A stretch of DNA of 64,000 nt from DATFDN01 sp035685165 (GCA_035685165.1 DASRBI010000008.1:186001-250000); one strand, 5' to 3'. Shown: positions 36,050 through 44,739, counted from the stretch's first letter. Notes: a model not told the origin generated them from the letters alone. Numbers and translations are program-made.

Positions 36050-37285
36050 ATGACGTTGCCGCTCTTGTCCCGACGTGCCGCGCTCGGTTCCGCCGCCGCC
36101 ATGGGCCTCGCCGGATTCGCCCGGCGCGCCCGCGCCGAGGACGCGACCGTGCGGATCGGCATCCTGACCGACCTCAACGGGCCGAACGCGGCCGGCACCG
36201 GGAAAGGCGCCGTCACCAGCACGCATCTCGCGGCCGAGGACTTCATGGCCGCGCATCCCGGCATCAAGGTGGAAATCCAGGTCGCCGACTATCAGAGCAA
36301 GCCCGATGTGGCGACGTCGATCGCGCGCGGCTGGATCGACCAGCAGGGCGTGGATGTGATTTCTAATGTTAACAACTCCGCTGCGGCGCTGGCGATCGCC
36401 AGCCTCGTGCGGGAGAAGAACAAGGTCGCGCTGTTCACCGCGCCCGCAAGCTCCGACCTGACCGGCAAGGCGTGCAGCCCCAACCATGTGCATTGGGATT
36501 ACGACACCTGGGCGCTGGGGCACTCGACGGGCGGCGGCATCGTCGCCGAGGGCGGCGATTCGTGGTTTTTCGTCGCCGCCGACTATGCGTTCGGCCGCGC
36601 GCTGGCGCGCGACACGGCGGCGTTCGTCACCGGGGCCGGCGGCAAGGTGCTTGGCACCGTCTACACGCCATTTCCCGAGACGACGGATTTCTCGGCCTAT
36701 CTGCTGCAAGCGCAGGCGAGCGGGGCGAAGGTGCTGGGGCTCGCCAACAGCGGCACCAACACCACGGACTGCATCAAGCAGGGCGCCGAGTTCGGGCTGC
36801 TGCAGAAGATGAAGGTTGCCGCGCTGCTGATGACGATCCCCGATCTGCACGGGGTCGGCTTGCCGGCGGCGCAGGGGTTGCTGCTGAGCGAGTCGTTCTA
36901 CTGGGACATGAACGACGACACGCGCGCCTATGCCAAGCGGTTCGGCGCGCGGATGGGAGGCTTCATGCCGAGCATGATGCAGGCGGGCGACTATTCGGCG
37001 GTGACGCATTATTTGAAAGCGATCGTCGCGCTGGGACCGGAGAAGCGCGGCGACGGCCGGGCGGTTGTGAGCGCGATGAAGGCGATGCCGACCGACGATC
37101 CGCTGTTCGGCAAGGGCTCGATCCGCCCGGACGGGCGCAAGCTGAACCCGTTCTATCTGTTCCAAGTGAAATCGCCCGCGGAGAGCCGCTATCCCTGGGA
37201 CTACTACAAGCTCATACACACGACGCCGGCCGATCAGGCGTTCCGGCCGCTGGCCGAGGGCGGGTGCCCGCTGGTGAGTTTGTAA
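36050..37285 (+). CDS. Type 1 periplasmic substrate-binding protein of an ABC importer
   Basis: A 411-aa branched-chain-amino-acid/amide-type binding protein. The N-terminus has a twin-arginine-like SRRAALGSAAAMG signal with cleavage near ARAEDATV. Typical blocks follow: VRIGILTDLNGPNAAGTGKG, DYQSKPDVATSIARGWIDQ, and DYAFGRALARD. The ATG at 36050 follows GGAGG; a TTG just before it is not needed. It has no adjacent permease or ATPase; the livHMGF set at 232-3548 lacks a binding protein and could be a partner, but that is speculation. Confidence 0.88.
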   Translation: MTLPLLSRRAALGSAAAMGLAGFARRARAEDATVRIGILTDLNGPNAAGTGKGAVTSTHLAAEDFMAAHPGIKVEIQVADYQSKPDVATSIARGWIDQQGVDVISNVNNSAAALAIASLVREKNKVALFTAPASSDLTGKACSPNHVHWDYDTWALGHSTGGGIVAEGGDSWFFVAADYAFGRALARDTAAFVTGAGGKVLGTVYTPFPETTDFSAYLLQAQASGAKVLGLANSGTNTTDCIKQGAEFGLLQKMKVAALLMTIPDLHGVGLPAAQGLLLSESFYWDMNDDTRAYAKRFGARMGGFMPSMMQAGDYSAVTHYLKAIVALGPEKRGDGRAVVSAMKAMPTDDPLFGKGSIRPDGRKLNPFYLFQVKSPAESRYPWDYYKLIHTTPADQAFRPLAEGGCPLVSL

Positions 37286-37338
37286 GGATCGCCGCTTAGC
37301 CGACTTCCATCGTCATGCGCGACGAAGGCCCGGGACGC

Positions 37339-38244
37339 CTAGCTCGGCGGCTCTAGGGGCGCGGGCTTGGGCCGTGGCTTGCGCGGGCCCTTGGGGGGCT
37401 TGGGCGGCATCCGGCCCTCGGCGGCGACGACGCGGGCGGCGGGACGGTTGTGGCGGGTGATGAGAACCTCGTGCCCAGCCGCCGCCGCGCCGAGAACAAC
37501 GGCGAAGCGGGCGCGAGCGCGGTTGGCGCTCACCGAAGCCGGGGCGCGGCCCGGCGCCAGCCCGCCAGGCGGGCCAAGGCGGAGCCAGTTGCCGCGCGCT
37601 TCGGCCTCGGCGGCGGCGATCAGCATTCCGGCGATGCGCCGCGCGCGCGCGGCAGGCGCCTCGGATGCCTCCGATGCCGGCCAGGCATGGAAATCCGAAA
37701 GCAGGAGGCGGAACAGTGGGAAAAACAGGTCCGGCGCCTCCGGCCGGGCGGCGAGCTCGGGCACCGCGGCGGCGAGCGCGGCGTGCATCTGCTCGATCGC
37801 GATGCGGCGGCGCAGCTCGATGGAGCGGCGGTGCTCCTCGGCCAGCGCATGGGCGCAGAGAAGGTAGGCGCGATGGGTCTCCGGCGCGGCGGCGACGCCC
37901 TCGAGCCAGGCGAGGATCAGCCGCTCGAGGAGCGCCTCCGGGGCGAGGCCGGGCTGGTCGTCCTCGGCCTTCGCGACCGCGGCGCCGAGGGCGGCGAAGT
38001 GCTGGGAAAAGAGGTCGGCCATCAGGTGGTGCAGCGTGGTATAGGTCCCGGCGGCGGTGCTGTGGACCTTGGCCTCGACCCGAATTCTGGTGAGCGTCAC
38101 CTCCGGGCCATGGACGGCGAGCAGGCGGGCGGCGGCGGCGCGCATCCGGTCACGCTCGGCGAGACCCTGGACGGGACGCTCCTTCCCATTGAGCGTGCGG
38201 AGTTCCTCGAGGACGGTTTCCTCGAGCGGGCGGGGGCGGAACAT
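37339..38244 (-). CDS. TetR-like regulator with a C-terminal Phd/YefM-like segment
   Basis: A 301-aa protein. Residues about 30-85 form a TetR-type helix-turn-helix (TLTRIRVEAKVHSTAAGTYT then a tail like the TetR helix 4). Residues 90-220 are an all-helical ligand/dimer domain. Residues about 238-275 (SANRARARFAVVL...GHEVLITRHNRPAARVV) match the Phd/YefM antitoxin pattern of SxxxARxxFxxLLxxxxxGxxVxITRxGxPxAxxV. The last 25 residues are Pro/Lys-rich. No toxin gene lies alongside. The combination suggests a regulator with two DNA-binding modules; its targets are unknown. Confidence 0.75.
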   Translation of the reverse strand: MFRPRPLEETVLEELRTLNGKERPVQGLAERDRMRAAAARLLAVHGPEVTLTRIRVEAKVHSTAAGTYTTLHHLMADLFSQHFAALGAAVAKAEDDQPGLAPEALLERLILAWLEGVAAAPETHRAYLLCAHALAEEHRRSIELRRRIAIEQMHAALAAAVPELAARPEAPDLFFPLFRLLLSDFHAWPASEASEAPAARARRIAGMLIAAAEAEARGNWLRLGPPGGLAPGRAPASVSANRARARFAVVLGAAAAGHEVLITRHNRPAARVVAAEGRMPPKPPKGPRKPRPKPAPLEPPS

Positions 38245-38250
38245 GTTAGT

Positions 38251-38278
38251 TAGATATACTTACGTTCGCCCTGTGCAA
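38251..38278 (-). promoter_or_regulatory. Candidate promoter of the TetR-Phd gene
   Basis: On the minus strand TTGCAC (38278-38273) and TATCTA (38256-38251) are separated by 16 bp, in the only AT-rich patch nearby. The -10 lies 6 bp from the ATG at 38244, so the transcript would begin at or within a few bases of the start codon and be nearly leaderless. No ribosome site is visible. An operator for self-regulation could overlap here, but I see no clean palindrome. Confidence 0.35.
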
Positions 38279-38335
38279 GTGTAGGGTGCACAAGGAGGAC
38301 CACGGCGGAGTCCACGGAGGACCACGGGAAGGGCG

Positions 38336-38818
38336 TTACCCTTCCATCCCGTTCGCCAGCGGCTCCGCCGCCTGGCGGCCGAGCTTGCGGAGAAGGCTGC
38401 CGAGGGCGCGGAGCTCGGCGACGGAGAGGCCCGCCATGGCGTGGGCGATGTCCTCGGCATGGAGGGGGAAGAGGGCGGCAATGTGCTCGCGCCCGGACTT
38501 GGTGAGCTCGACCTGCACCGCCCGCCGGTCGCCCGGCTTGCGGCTGCGCTGCACGAGGCCCCGGCGCTCCAGCTTATCCACGACGTCGGTCATGTTGCCC
38601 GCGCTGGTCAGCACCTTCCGCCCGAGCTCACGCTGGGTCATCGGGCCGACATGCAGCAGCGCCTCCAGAACGCCGAGCTGGGTGGACGTAAGCCCGCGCG
38701 AGGCGAGCCGGGGCTCCAGCCTGGCGACGACCGAGCGGGTGGCGCGCAGCAGCTTCACATAGGCCCGGAGCGCCTCGACCACGGCCGGATCTTCGACGCC
38801 CGCAGGCCGCACGCTCAT
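38336..38818 (-). CDS. MarR-family transcriptional regulator
   Basis: A 160-aa winged-helix regulator. Residues about 20-40 form the first helix, then LTSTQLGVLEALLHVGPMTQRELGRKVLTSAGNMTDVVDKLERRGLV is the winged helix and SRKPGDRRAVQVELTKSG is the beta wing with its conserved DxR. The order fits MarR proteins that repress neighbouring stress or efflux genes. The gene lies 10 bp after the universal stress protein and 91 bp before the TetR-like gene on the same strand. Two GGAGGACCACGG copies lie in the gap after it. Confidence 0.92.
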   Translation of the reverse strand: MSVRPAGVEDPAVVEALRAYVKLLRATRSVVARLEPRLASRGLTSTQLGVLEALLHVGPMTQRELGRKVLTSAGNMTDVVDKLERRGLVQRSRKPGDRRAVQVELTKSGREHIAALFPLHAEDIAHAMAGLSVAELRALGSLLRKLGRQAAEPLANGMEG

Positions 38819-38828
38819 CGGCCGGAGC

Positions 38829-39692
38829 TCAGCGGTTCATCATGACCGGCAGCCGCGCGTGCTCGAGCACGTGGCGGGTGACACCGCCGAGGATGAGCTG
38901 GCGCAGGCGCGAATGGGAGTAGGCGCCCATCGCCAGCAGGTCGCAGCCGAAATCGGCGGCGGCGGCGAGCATTCCGGCACCGACGGTGCCGCCGCGGGCG
39001 CCGAACATCTCGATATCGGCATGGACGCCGTGCAGGGCGAGGTAGGCGGCAAGCTCCGGCGCCGCCGGGCCGCGGCGCTGGTAGCCCTCGGCGGACAGGA
39101 TCCGCACCGCTTCGGCGCGCTGGAGCCAGGGGAGGGCGGCGGTGACGGCGGAGGCGGATTCGGCGGTCCCATTCCAGCCGAGGCAAATCCGGGTGCCGAT
39201 CGCGGCGGGGGCGATCTGGGGCGCGATGAGCACCGGCTTGCCGGAATCGAACAGCACCGCGTGCAGCGCGTCGGAACTGGAGACGTCCTCGCCCGCCTCG
39301 GGGTGAGGGACGACGGTGAGGTCGGCGAGCCGGGCCTGCTGGGCGACGATGTCCTCCTCGCGGCCGGTGACGGCGGCGAAGCTCGCGGTCGGACCGCGCC
39401 GGGCGGTGGGCTCGGCGAGCTCGACGCCGTGGGCGGCCACGAAGCGGTCGAACATCCCGCGTACGGCGTGGGCCCGTTGCGAACTCTCCTTCTCGGTCGC
39501 CGACATCATCTCCTCGATCATCGCCCCTGACAGGCCCTCCCCGGCCAGCGGGGCGACGTCGCGGCTGTCCACGCGCACATGCAGCGCAAGCACGTGGGCG
39601 TCCCATCTGCGGGCGACCATCAGCGCGGTGGCGAGCGCCGCCTCGCCAGCGGCGGTGCCGGTGAGCGGCAGCAGCAATTTGCGGATGGGCAT
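38829..39692 (-). CDS. Universal stress protein, two-domain
   Basis: A 287-aa protein with two USP folds. The N-terminal half starts IRKLLLPLTGTAAGEAALATAL. The C-terminal half has ICLGWNGTAESASAV and ends with CDLLAMGAYSHSRLRQLILGGVTRHVL, the ATP-type GxxxHSxxxxxxxGGVT motif. The first half lacks a clear ATP loop. Such proteins bind nucleotide and act in stress survival. It precedes the MarR gene by 10 bp, so the two are probably cotranscribed. Confidence 0.9.
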   Translation of the reverse strand: MPIRKLLLPLTGTAAGEAALATALMVARRWDAHVLALHVRVDSRDVAPLAGEGLSGAMIEEMMSATEKESSQRAHAVRGMFDRFVAAHGVELAEPTARRGPTASFAAVTGREEDIVAQQARLADLTVVPHPEAGEDVSSSDALHAVLFDSGKPVLIAPQIAPAAIGTRICLGWNGTAESASAVTAALPWLQRAEAVRILSAEGYQRRGPAAPELAAYLALHGVHADIEMFGARGGTVGAGMLAAAADFGCDLLAMGAYSHSRLRQLILGGVTRHVLEHARLPVMMNR

Positions 39693-39767
39693 GGCCCCCT
39701 TGTCCTTTGCGCGGGTCTGGGCTGCACGATTAGCACGCGCGCGCAGGCGGCGCGAGTTTCGCTGCGG

Positions 39768-40349
39768 CTACGGAAAGAGCTTGGAGATCCGCCAGTCGGC
39801 GCCGTCCTTGGCAAACACGGTTCGGTCGTGCAGCCGGAAGGGCATGTCCTGCCAGAACTCGAAGCGCGCGGGTTCCAGCCGGTAGCCCGACCAGTGGGGC
39901 GGGCGCGGCACCGAATCGCCGGGGAAGCGCGCCTCCTGCTCGGCAAGGCGGCGCTCCAGCTCGGCGCGGGCCGTCAACGGGCGAGACTGGTCCGAGGCCC
40001 AGGCGCCGAGGCGCGAGATGCGCGGGCGAGTGGCGAAGTACGCGTCGGCCTCGGCTTCCGAGACGGGCGCGGCGCGACCCTCGATCCGCACCTGACGCCC
40101 GAGGGACTTCCAGTGAAACAGCAGCGCCGCGCGGGGGTTGGCGGCCAGTTCCTCGCCCTTGCGGCTCTGGGTGTTGGTGAAGAACGTGAAGCCCCGCGGA
40201 TCGACGCCCTTGAGCAGCACGATCCGGGCCGACGGGACGCCGTCCGGCGTGGCGGTGGCGAGGGTCATGGCGTTGGCGTCGGCGGGTTCGGTGCGCTCGG
40301 CCTCCGCCATCCAGGCGCGGAACAGCGCGAACGGATCGGTCTCGGTCAT
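39768..40349 (-). CDS. pdxH: Pyridoxamine 5'-phosphate oxidase
   Basis: A 193-aa FMN enzyme making pyridoxal 5'-phosphate from PNP or PMP. It has MTLATATPDGVPSARIVLLKG, the FMN-binding TNTQSRKGEELAANPRAALLFHW, a RPPHWSGYRLEPARFEFW segment, and a C-terminal WRISKLFP close to the usual WxxxRLxP (K in place of R). The ATG at 40349 has AAGGAG upstream. It is divergent from fabI across an 85-bp gap. Confidence 0.94.
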   Translation of the reverse strand: MTETDPFALFRAWMAEAERTEPADANAMTLATATPDGVPSARIVLLKGVDPRGFTFFTNTQSRKGEELAANPRAALLFHWKSLGRQVRIEGRAAPVSEAEADAYFATRPRISRLGAWASDQSRPLTARAELERRLAEQEARFPGDSVPRPPHWSGYRLEPARFEFWQDMPFRLHDRTVFAKDGADWRISKLFP

Positions 40350-40434
40350 GCGCGCTCCTTTGCCATGCTCTTGCCCCTGCGCGCACGGCTGTGCCACCAC
40401 GGCGGGGCGGTAACAACCCAGAACAGGAGTCCGG

Positions 40435-41271
40435 ATGGCCCAGGCGGAGGCGAAAGGCACGCTGATGCAGGGCCGGCGCGGCCTGATCATGGGGGTCGCC
40501 AACGAGCGTTCGCTCGCCTGGGGGATCGCGACGGCGTGCGCCGCGCACGGGGCGGAGCTTGCCTTCACCTTCCAGGGCGAGGCGCTGGAGCGTCGGGTGC
40601 GCCCGCTCGCCACCTCGGTCGGCAGCCGCATCGTGGTGCCCTGCGATGTGGCTGAGGAGGCGAGCATCGACGCCGCTTTCGCCGCGGTGCGGGCGGAATG
40701 GGACCGGCTCGACTTCCTGGTCCACGCCATCGGCTTCGCCGACAAGTCCTATTTGCGTGGGCGCTATCTCGATACGCCGCGGGCGGCGTTCCTGCAGGCA
40801 CTCGACATCTCGTGCTATTCGTTCACCTCGGTCGCGCAGCGCGCGGTGCCGATGATGGGGCGCGGCGGCAGCCTGCTGACGCTGACTTATCTGGGCGCCG
40901 AGAAATGGACGCCGCACTACAACGTCATGGGCGTGGCGAAGGCGGCGCTGGAGGCGTCCGTGCGCTATCTGGCGGCCGATTTGGGCGGCGACGGCATCCG
41001 GGTGAACGCGATCAGCGCCGGGCCGGTCAAGACGCTGGCGGCGTCCGGGATCGGCGATTTCCGCTACATCCTGCGCTGGAACGAGCTCAACTCCCCGATG
41101 CAGCGCAATGTCTCGATCGCCGACGTGGGCGGCGCGGGAGTGTATCTGCTCTCCGATCTGTCGTCAGGCGTGACCGGCGAGGTTCACCATGTCGACTGCG
41201 GCTACCATATCGTTGGCATGAAGAACCCGGCGGCGCCGGACATCGCCATCGCGGAGGCGGGCGGGACGTGA
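40435..41271 (+). CDS. fabI: Enoyl-[acyl-carrier-protein] reductase FabI
   Basis: A 278-aa NADH-dependent short-chain dehydrogenase reducing enoyl-ACP in fatty acid elongation. It has GRRGLIMGVANERSLAWG, Tyr152 in LTYLGAEKW, and the catalytic Tyr162/Lys169 pair in YNVMGVAKAALEASVRYL, as in FabI. CAGGAG precedes the ATG. Its stop overlaps the GTG of a small gene in GTGA, and aroC follows; fabI-aroC proximity is typical of alphaproteobacteria. Confidence 0.96.
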   Translation: MAQAEAKGTLMQGRRGLIMGVANERSLAWGIATACAAHGAELAFTFQGEALERRVRPLATSVGSRIVVPCDVAEEASIDAAFAAVRAEWDRLDFLVHAIGFADKSYLRGRYLDTPRAAFLQALDISCYSFTSVAQRAVPMMGRGGSLLTLTYLGAEKWTPHYNVMGVAKAALEASVRYLAADLGGDGIRVNAISAGPVKTLAASGIGDFRYILRWNELNSPMQRNVSIADVGGAGVYLLSDLSSGVTGEVHHVDCGYHIVGMKNPAAPDIAIAEAGGT

Positions 41272-41457
41272 GCGATCAGCTGGACGAGAAGCTCGATCGC
41301 GTGGCCGCGGATGCCGCCGTGCGTCGAGCCGCGCCTCGCCTCGCTCGCGATCCGGCTCGCCCTGCTGCACAACGATTTTTCGGCGCTCCCGGAGCCGGCG
41401 CATCGGCTGGAGCTCCGCATCGAGCGCCGGCTCGATATCGTCGCGGCGGCCGCCTGA
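41268..41457 (+). pseudogene. Small gene with a mid-frame switch between fabI and aroC
   Basis: From the GTG at 41268 (GTGA overlap with fabI) the first 18 or so codons (MSDQLDEKLDRVAADAA) have GC-rich third positions. From about 41315 that bias moves to the next frame, which runs LASLAIRLALLHNDFSALPEPAHRL and beyond, to a TGA at 41455. Joining the parts needs a one-base skip and would give about 62 residues. The second frame alone could start at an ATG at 41311 (48 aa). Frameshift mutation, read error, programmed shift or two tiny genes are all possible. No family is recognised. Confidence 0.5.
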
Positions 41458-41461
41458 GCCC

Positions 41462-42568
41462 GTGAGCCACAACAGCTTCGGCCATCTGTTCCGCGTCACC
41501 ACCTGGGGCGAGAGCCACGGCCCCGCGATCGGCTGCGTGGTGGATGGCTGCCCGCCGCGCATCCCGCTCGCCGAGTCAGACATTCAGCCCTGGCTCGACA
41601 AGCGCCGCCCGGGGCAGTCCAAATTCACCACGCAGCGGCAGGAGCCCGATCAGGTCCGCATCCTGTCGGGCGTGTTCGAGGGCCAGACCACGGGCACGCC
41701 GATCGCGCTCGTCATCGAGAACGTGGACCAGCGCTCGCGCGACTATGGCGAGATCGCCGAGCGGTTCCGTCCCGGCCACGCCGACCTCACCTACGAGCTG
41801 AAATACGGCATCCGCGATTATCGGGGCGGCGGGCGCTCCTCGGCGCGGGAAACGGCGATGCGGGTGGCGGCGGGCGCTATCGCGCGCAAGGTGCTGGGCG
41901 GCGGCGTGACGGTGCGTGGAGCGCTCGTGCAGATGGGGCCGCACGCGATTGAGCGCGCGCGGTGGGACTGGGAGGAGGTCGGCCGCAACCCGTTCTTCTG
42001 CCCCGATCCGATCGCTGCCGCGGAATGGGAGCTGGCGCTGGCCGAGGCGCGCAAGCAGGGCTCCTCGCTCGGCGCGGTGATCGAGGTCGTGGCCGAGGGG
42101 GTGCCGCCCGGGCTCGGCGCCCCGGTCTATGCCAAGCTCGACGCCGATCTGGCCGGGGCGCTGATGTCGATCAACGCCGTCAAGGGCGTGGAGATCGGCG
42201 CGGGCTTCGCCGCCGCGGCGCTGCATGGGGAGGAGAACGCGGACGAATTGCGGATGGCCCCCGACGGCACGGTGCTGTTCGCGTCCAATCAGGCGGGCGG
42301 CATCCTGGGCGGCATCTCCACCGGCCAGCCGGTCGTGGCGCGGTTCGCGGTGAAGCCCACGAGCTCGATCCTGACGCCGCGCCGGACCGTGGACCGCATG
42401 GGGCGGGAGACCGAGATCGTCACGAAGGGGCGGCACGATCCCTGTGTGGGTATCCGCGCTGTGCCGGTGGGCGAGGCGATGATGGCCTGCGTACTGGCCG
42501 ACCATTTGCTGCGCCATCGCGCGCAGAACCCGGACGCGCCCGAGCGGGCGCGGCTGCCGCGGAACTGA
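41462..42568 (+). CDS. aroC: Chorismate synthase
   Basis: A 368-aa FMN-dependent enzyme forming chorismate from EPSP, the last shared step of aromatic synthesis. Signatures are FGHLFRVTTWGESHGPAIGCVVDG, the GRSSARETAMRVAAGAIARK loop, and a late RHDPCVGIRAVPVGEAM. The start is GTG at 41462, where the family begins, 4 bp after the small gene. Together with aroQ at 15666 it marks two dispersed shikimate genes. Confidence 0.96.
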   Translation: MSHNSFGHLFRVTTWGESHGPAIGCVVDGCPPRIPLAESDIQPWLDKRRPGQSKFTTQRQEPDQVRILSGVFEGQTTGTPIALVIENVDQRSRDYGEIAERFRPGHADLTYELKYGIRDYRGGGRSSARETAMRVAAGAIARKVLGGGVTVRGALVQMGPHAIERARWDWEEVGRNPFFCPDPIAAAEWELALAEARKQGSSLGAVIEVVAEGVPPGLGAPVYAKLDADLAGALMSINAVKGVEIGAGFAAAALHGEENADELRMAPDGTVLFASNQAGGILGGISTGQPVVARFAVKPTSSILTPRRTVDRMGRETEIVTKGRHDPCVGIRAVPVGEAMMACVLADHLLRHRAQNPDAPERARLPRN

Positions 42569-42574
42569 GGGCGG

Positions 42575-43681
42575 TCAAGCGCCGTAAACCGCCCGCGCGT
42601 TCTCCAGGAACACGGCCCGCTTGGCCGCCTCGTCCATGCGCATCGGCAGAGCCTGGGCGGGGTCGTCGAAATCCCAGTGCGGGTAGTCGGTGGCGAACAG
42701 GATGCGGTCCCAGCCGATCCACTCGAAGGCTTCGGCGAGCTGCTGGCGCGGCTCGGGCTCCTCGATCGGCTGGGTGGTGAACCAGACATGCCGGCGCATG
42801 TACTCGGAGGGCGCCATGGTGAGCGCCGGCACCTCTGCCTTCAGGGTCTTCCAGAGCTTGTCGAGCCGCCAGCCGAGTGCGGCGGCCCAGGCGGAGCCGC
42901 CCTCGACCATGACCAGCTTGAGGCTCGGGATGCGCGCGAACACGCCCTCGCAGATGAACGAGCTGACGACCGCCTCGCTGGCCTGGGCGTGGCCGACCAT
43001 CTCCTCGATGTAGTAGCTGCCCCAGCCCCCGGCGGTGATCGGCCAGCCGCCATAGCCGAAAGCATGGACCGCGACCGGCAGCCCGGCGGCGGCGGCGGCC
43101 TCATAGATCGGCCAGTAACGGCGGTGTCCGAGCGGCTCGGAGGTACGGGACAAAAGCAGCACCTGGGCGAAATTCGGATCGCCCGCCCGCGCCTCGATCT
43201 CGCGCGCCGCCGCCACGCCGTCCTCGTAGGGCACCACGACGGAAGCGCGCAGCCGCGCGTCCTTCGACGTCCATTCGGCGATCTGCCACTCGTTGGTCGC
43301 CCGGCAGAGCGCGGCCGAGAGGTCGAGATTCTGCACGCCCTGGCCGGTTTGCAGCGGATTGAGGATGCCCAGGGCGACGTTGTTCGGATCGAGATGCTGG
43401 GCCGCCATGAAGCCGAGGTCGCTGCCCGGGCCGCCGCCGCCCGGCGGCCACGCATCGCGCCGCGAAGCCTGCGGCTGCGCCTTGGGATAGGCCGGGCCCT
43501 TCTGCCAGGGCTGGCGGGAGGTGGTACCGAACGCCTCCAGATGGTCGCGCCACCGTTTTTCGAGCCAGGGATAGAAGTCGCGCAGCGAGCGGGTGCGCGG
43601 ATGGATGTCGCAATCGGCGATGGCGAGCCGGGAGGACTGGGCCGGGGCCGACAGAGGCCGGTCGGAGACGTGGACGTTCAT
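42575..43681 (-). CDS. Amidohydrolase-2-family metal hydrolase (paralogue A)
   Basis: A 368-aa TIM-barrel hydrolase/decarboxylase of the ACMSD-like amidohydrolase 2 family. An N-terminal IADCDIHPRTRS supplies the DxH metal motif, a central HAFGYGG histidine follows, and FATDYPHWDFDDP near the C-terminus carries the last metal aspartate. The start overlaps the stop of the upstream paralogue by 4 bp. The substrate is unknown; relatives decarboxylate or hydrolyse aromatic or cyclic compounds. Confidence 0.85.
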   Translation of the reverse strand: MNVHVSDRPLSAPAQSSRLAIADCDIHPRTRSLRDFYPWLEKRWRDHLEAFGTTSRQPWQKGPAYPKAQPQASRRDAWPPGGGGPGSDLGFMAAQHLDPNNVALGILNPLQTGQGVQNLDLSAALCRATNEWQIAEWTSKDARLRASVVVPYEDGVAAAREIEARAGDPNFAQVLLLSRTSEPLGHRRYWPIYEAAAAAGLPVAVHAFGYGGWPITAGGWGSYYIEEMVGHAQASEAVVSSFICEGVFARIPSLKLVMVEGGSAWAAALGWRLDKLWKTLKAEVPALTMAPSEYMRRHVWFTTQPIEEPEPRQQLAEAFEWIGWDRILFATDYPHWDFDDPAQALPMRMDEAAKRAVFLENARAVYGA

Positions 43682-44739
43682 GCCACCTCCTTCAGTCGCG
43701 GATAGGTCCGCAGCGGGTTGTCGACCGCGATCTTACGCGCGAGCGCCGCATCGAGGCCAGACGGGAGCGCCGCCGCCCCCTCGAAATGGGCATGGGGGTA
43801 GTCGGTCGCAAACAGCAGCATCTCCTCCGAGCCCAGATGCTCGACCAGGCGGGCGAGCACGGCCGGGTCGTCCGGGACGTCGAACGGCTGCACGGTGAGC
43901 CGCACCCGCTCGCGCACGATCGCGGTGGGCGGGTCCGAGACCCAGGGCACCTCGCTCCGCAGCCCCTTCCAGAACTTGGTCAGCCGCCAGAGATGCGCGG
44001 GCAGCCAGGAAACTCCCGATTCGGCCAGCACCACGGTGAGGTCGGGGAACTTCGCGAACACGCCTTCGGCGACCAGGCTGGTCAGCGCCGAGGCGAAGGC
44101 GGAGGCCTGGGCGGCGTAGTCCTCCATGTAGGTGCCGGGCCAGCCCACGGGCGTGACCGGATGGCGGTAGGTACTGCCGGCGTGGATGCAGACGGGCAGG
44201 TGGTGGCGCGCGGCGGCGGCGAAGATCGGCCAGTGCTGGCGCCGCCCGAGCGGCAGCTCGCCCGAGACGAGCAGCAGCACCTGCACGAAGCGCGGATTGT
44301 CCGCGAGCCGTTCGATCTCCTCGGCGGCGCGCTCGGCGTTGGTTTGCGGAACGAGGATGGACGCAAACAGGCGCGGATCGCGCTTGAGCCATTCGGCGGC
44401 GATCCAATCGTTGATGGCGCGGCAGAAGCCGGCGGAAAGGTCTTCCGAAAACAGCGCCGGGGCGCCGTAGAGGCAATTCAGGATCGCCGCCCGGGTGCCG
44501 AACGGCGCGAGCGCCTCGCGCCCGAGCCGGGCCGGGTCGGTGGCACCGTAGCCCTTGGCGTCGCGCCAATCGGCGCGCACGGCGAGCGGGTTGCCGGTGG
44601 GATAGGCGATCGTGACCATCTCCTCGAACCCGCGCCGGGTCGCGCTCTCGCGCCAGATATCGTCGGCGTATGGCAGCAGCGCCGGCAAGCCCGGCACCGT
44701 GGGATGGAGGTCGCAGTCGATCGGGGCGAGGTCCGGCAT
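43678..44739 (-). CDS. Amidohydrolase-2-family metal hydrolase (paralogue B)
   Basis: A 353-aa paralogue of the next gene with the same landmarks: PIDCDLHPTVPG, CIHAGSTYR, and LLFATDYPHAHFEGA. Both share QVLLLVSGELPLGRRQHWPI-like central blocks, so they arose by tandem duplication or operate as a heteromer. The 4-bp stop/start overlap makes stoichiometric translation likely. It begins the pair; the 456-bp gap upstream separates it from the divergent algD-like gene. Confidence 0.84.
   Translation of the reverse strand: MPDLAPIDCDLHPTVPGLPALLPYADDIWRESATRRGFEEMVTIAYPTGNPLAVRADWRDAKGYGATDPARLGREALAPFGTRAAILNCLYGAPALFSEDLSAGFCRAINDWIAAEWLKRDPRLFASILVPQTNAERAAEEIERLADNPRFVQVLLLVSGELPLGRRQHWPIFAAAARHHLPVCIHAGSTYRHPVTPVGWPGTYMEDYAAQASAFASALTSLVAEGVFAKFPDLTVVLAESGVSWLPAHLWRLTKFWKGLRSEVPWVSDPPTAIVRERVRLTVQPFDVPDDPAVLARLVEHLGSEEMLLFATDYPHAHFEGAAALPSGLDAALARKIAVDNPLRTYPRLKEVA

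Noticed and set aside
36050..37285. Binding protein as part of the livHMGF operon
   Set aside because: It is over 32 kb away and alone; function together is possible but not shown by sequence.
38296..38327. Direct repeat GGAGGACCACGG after the MarR gene
   Set aside because: Just two short copies in purine-rich sequence; noted but too little to define an element.
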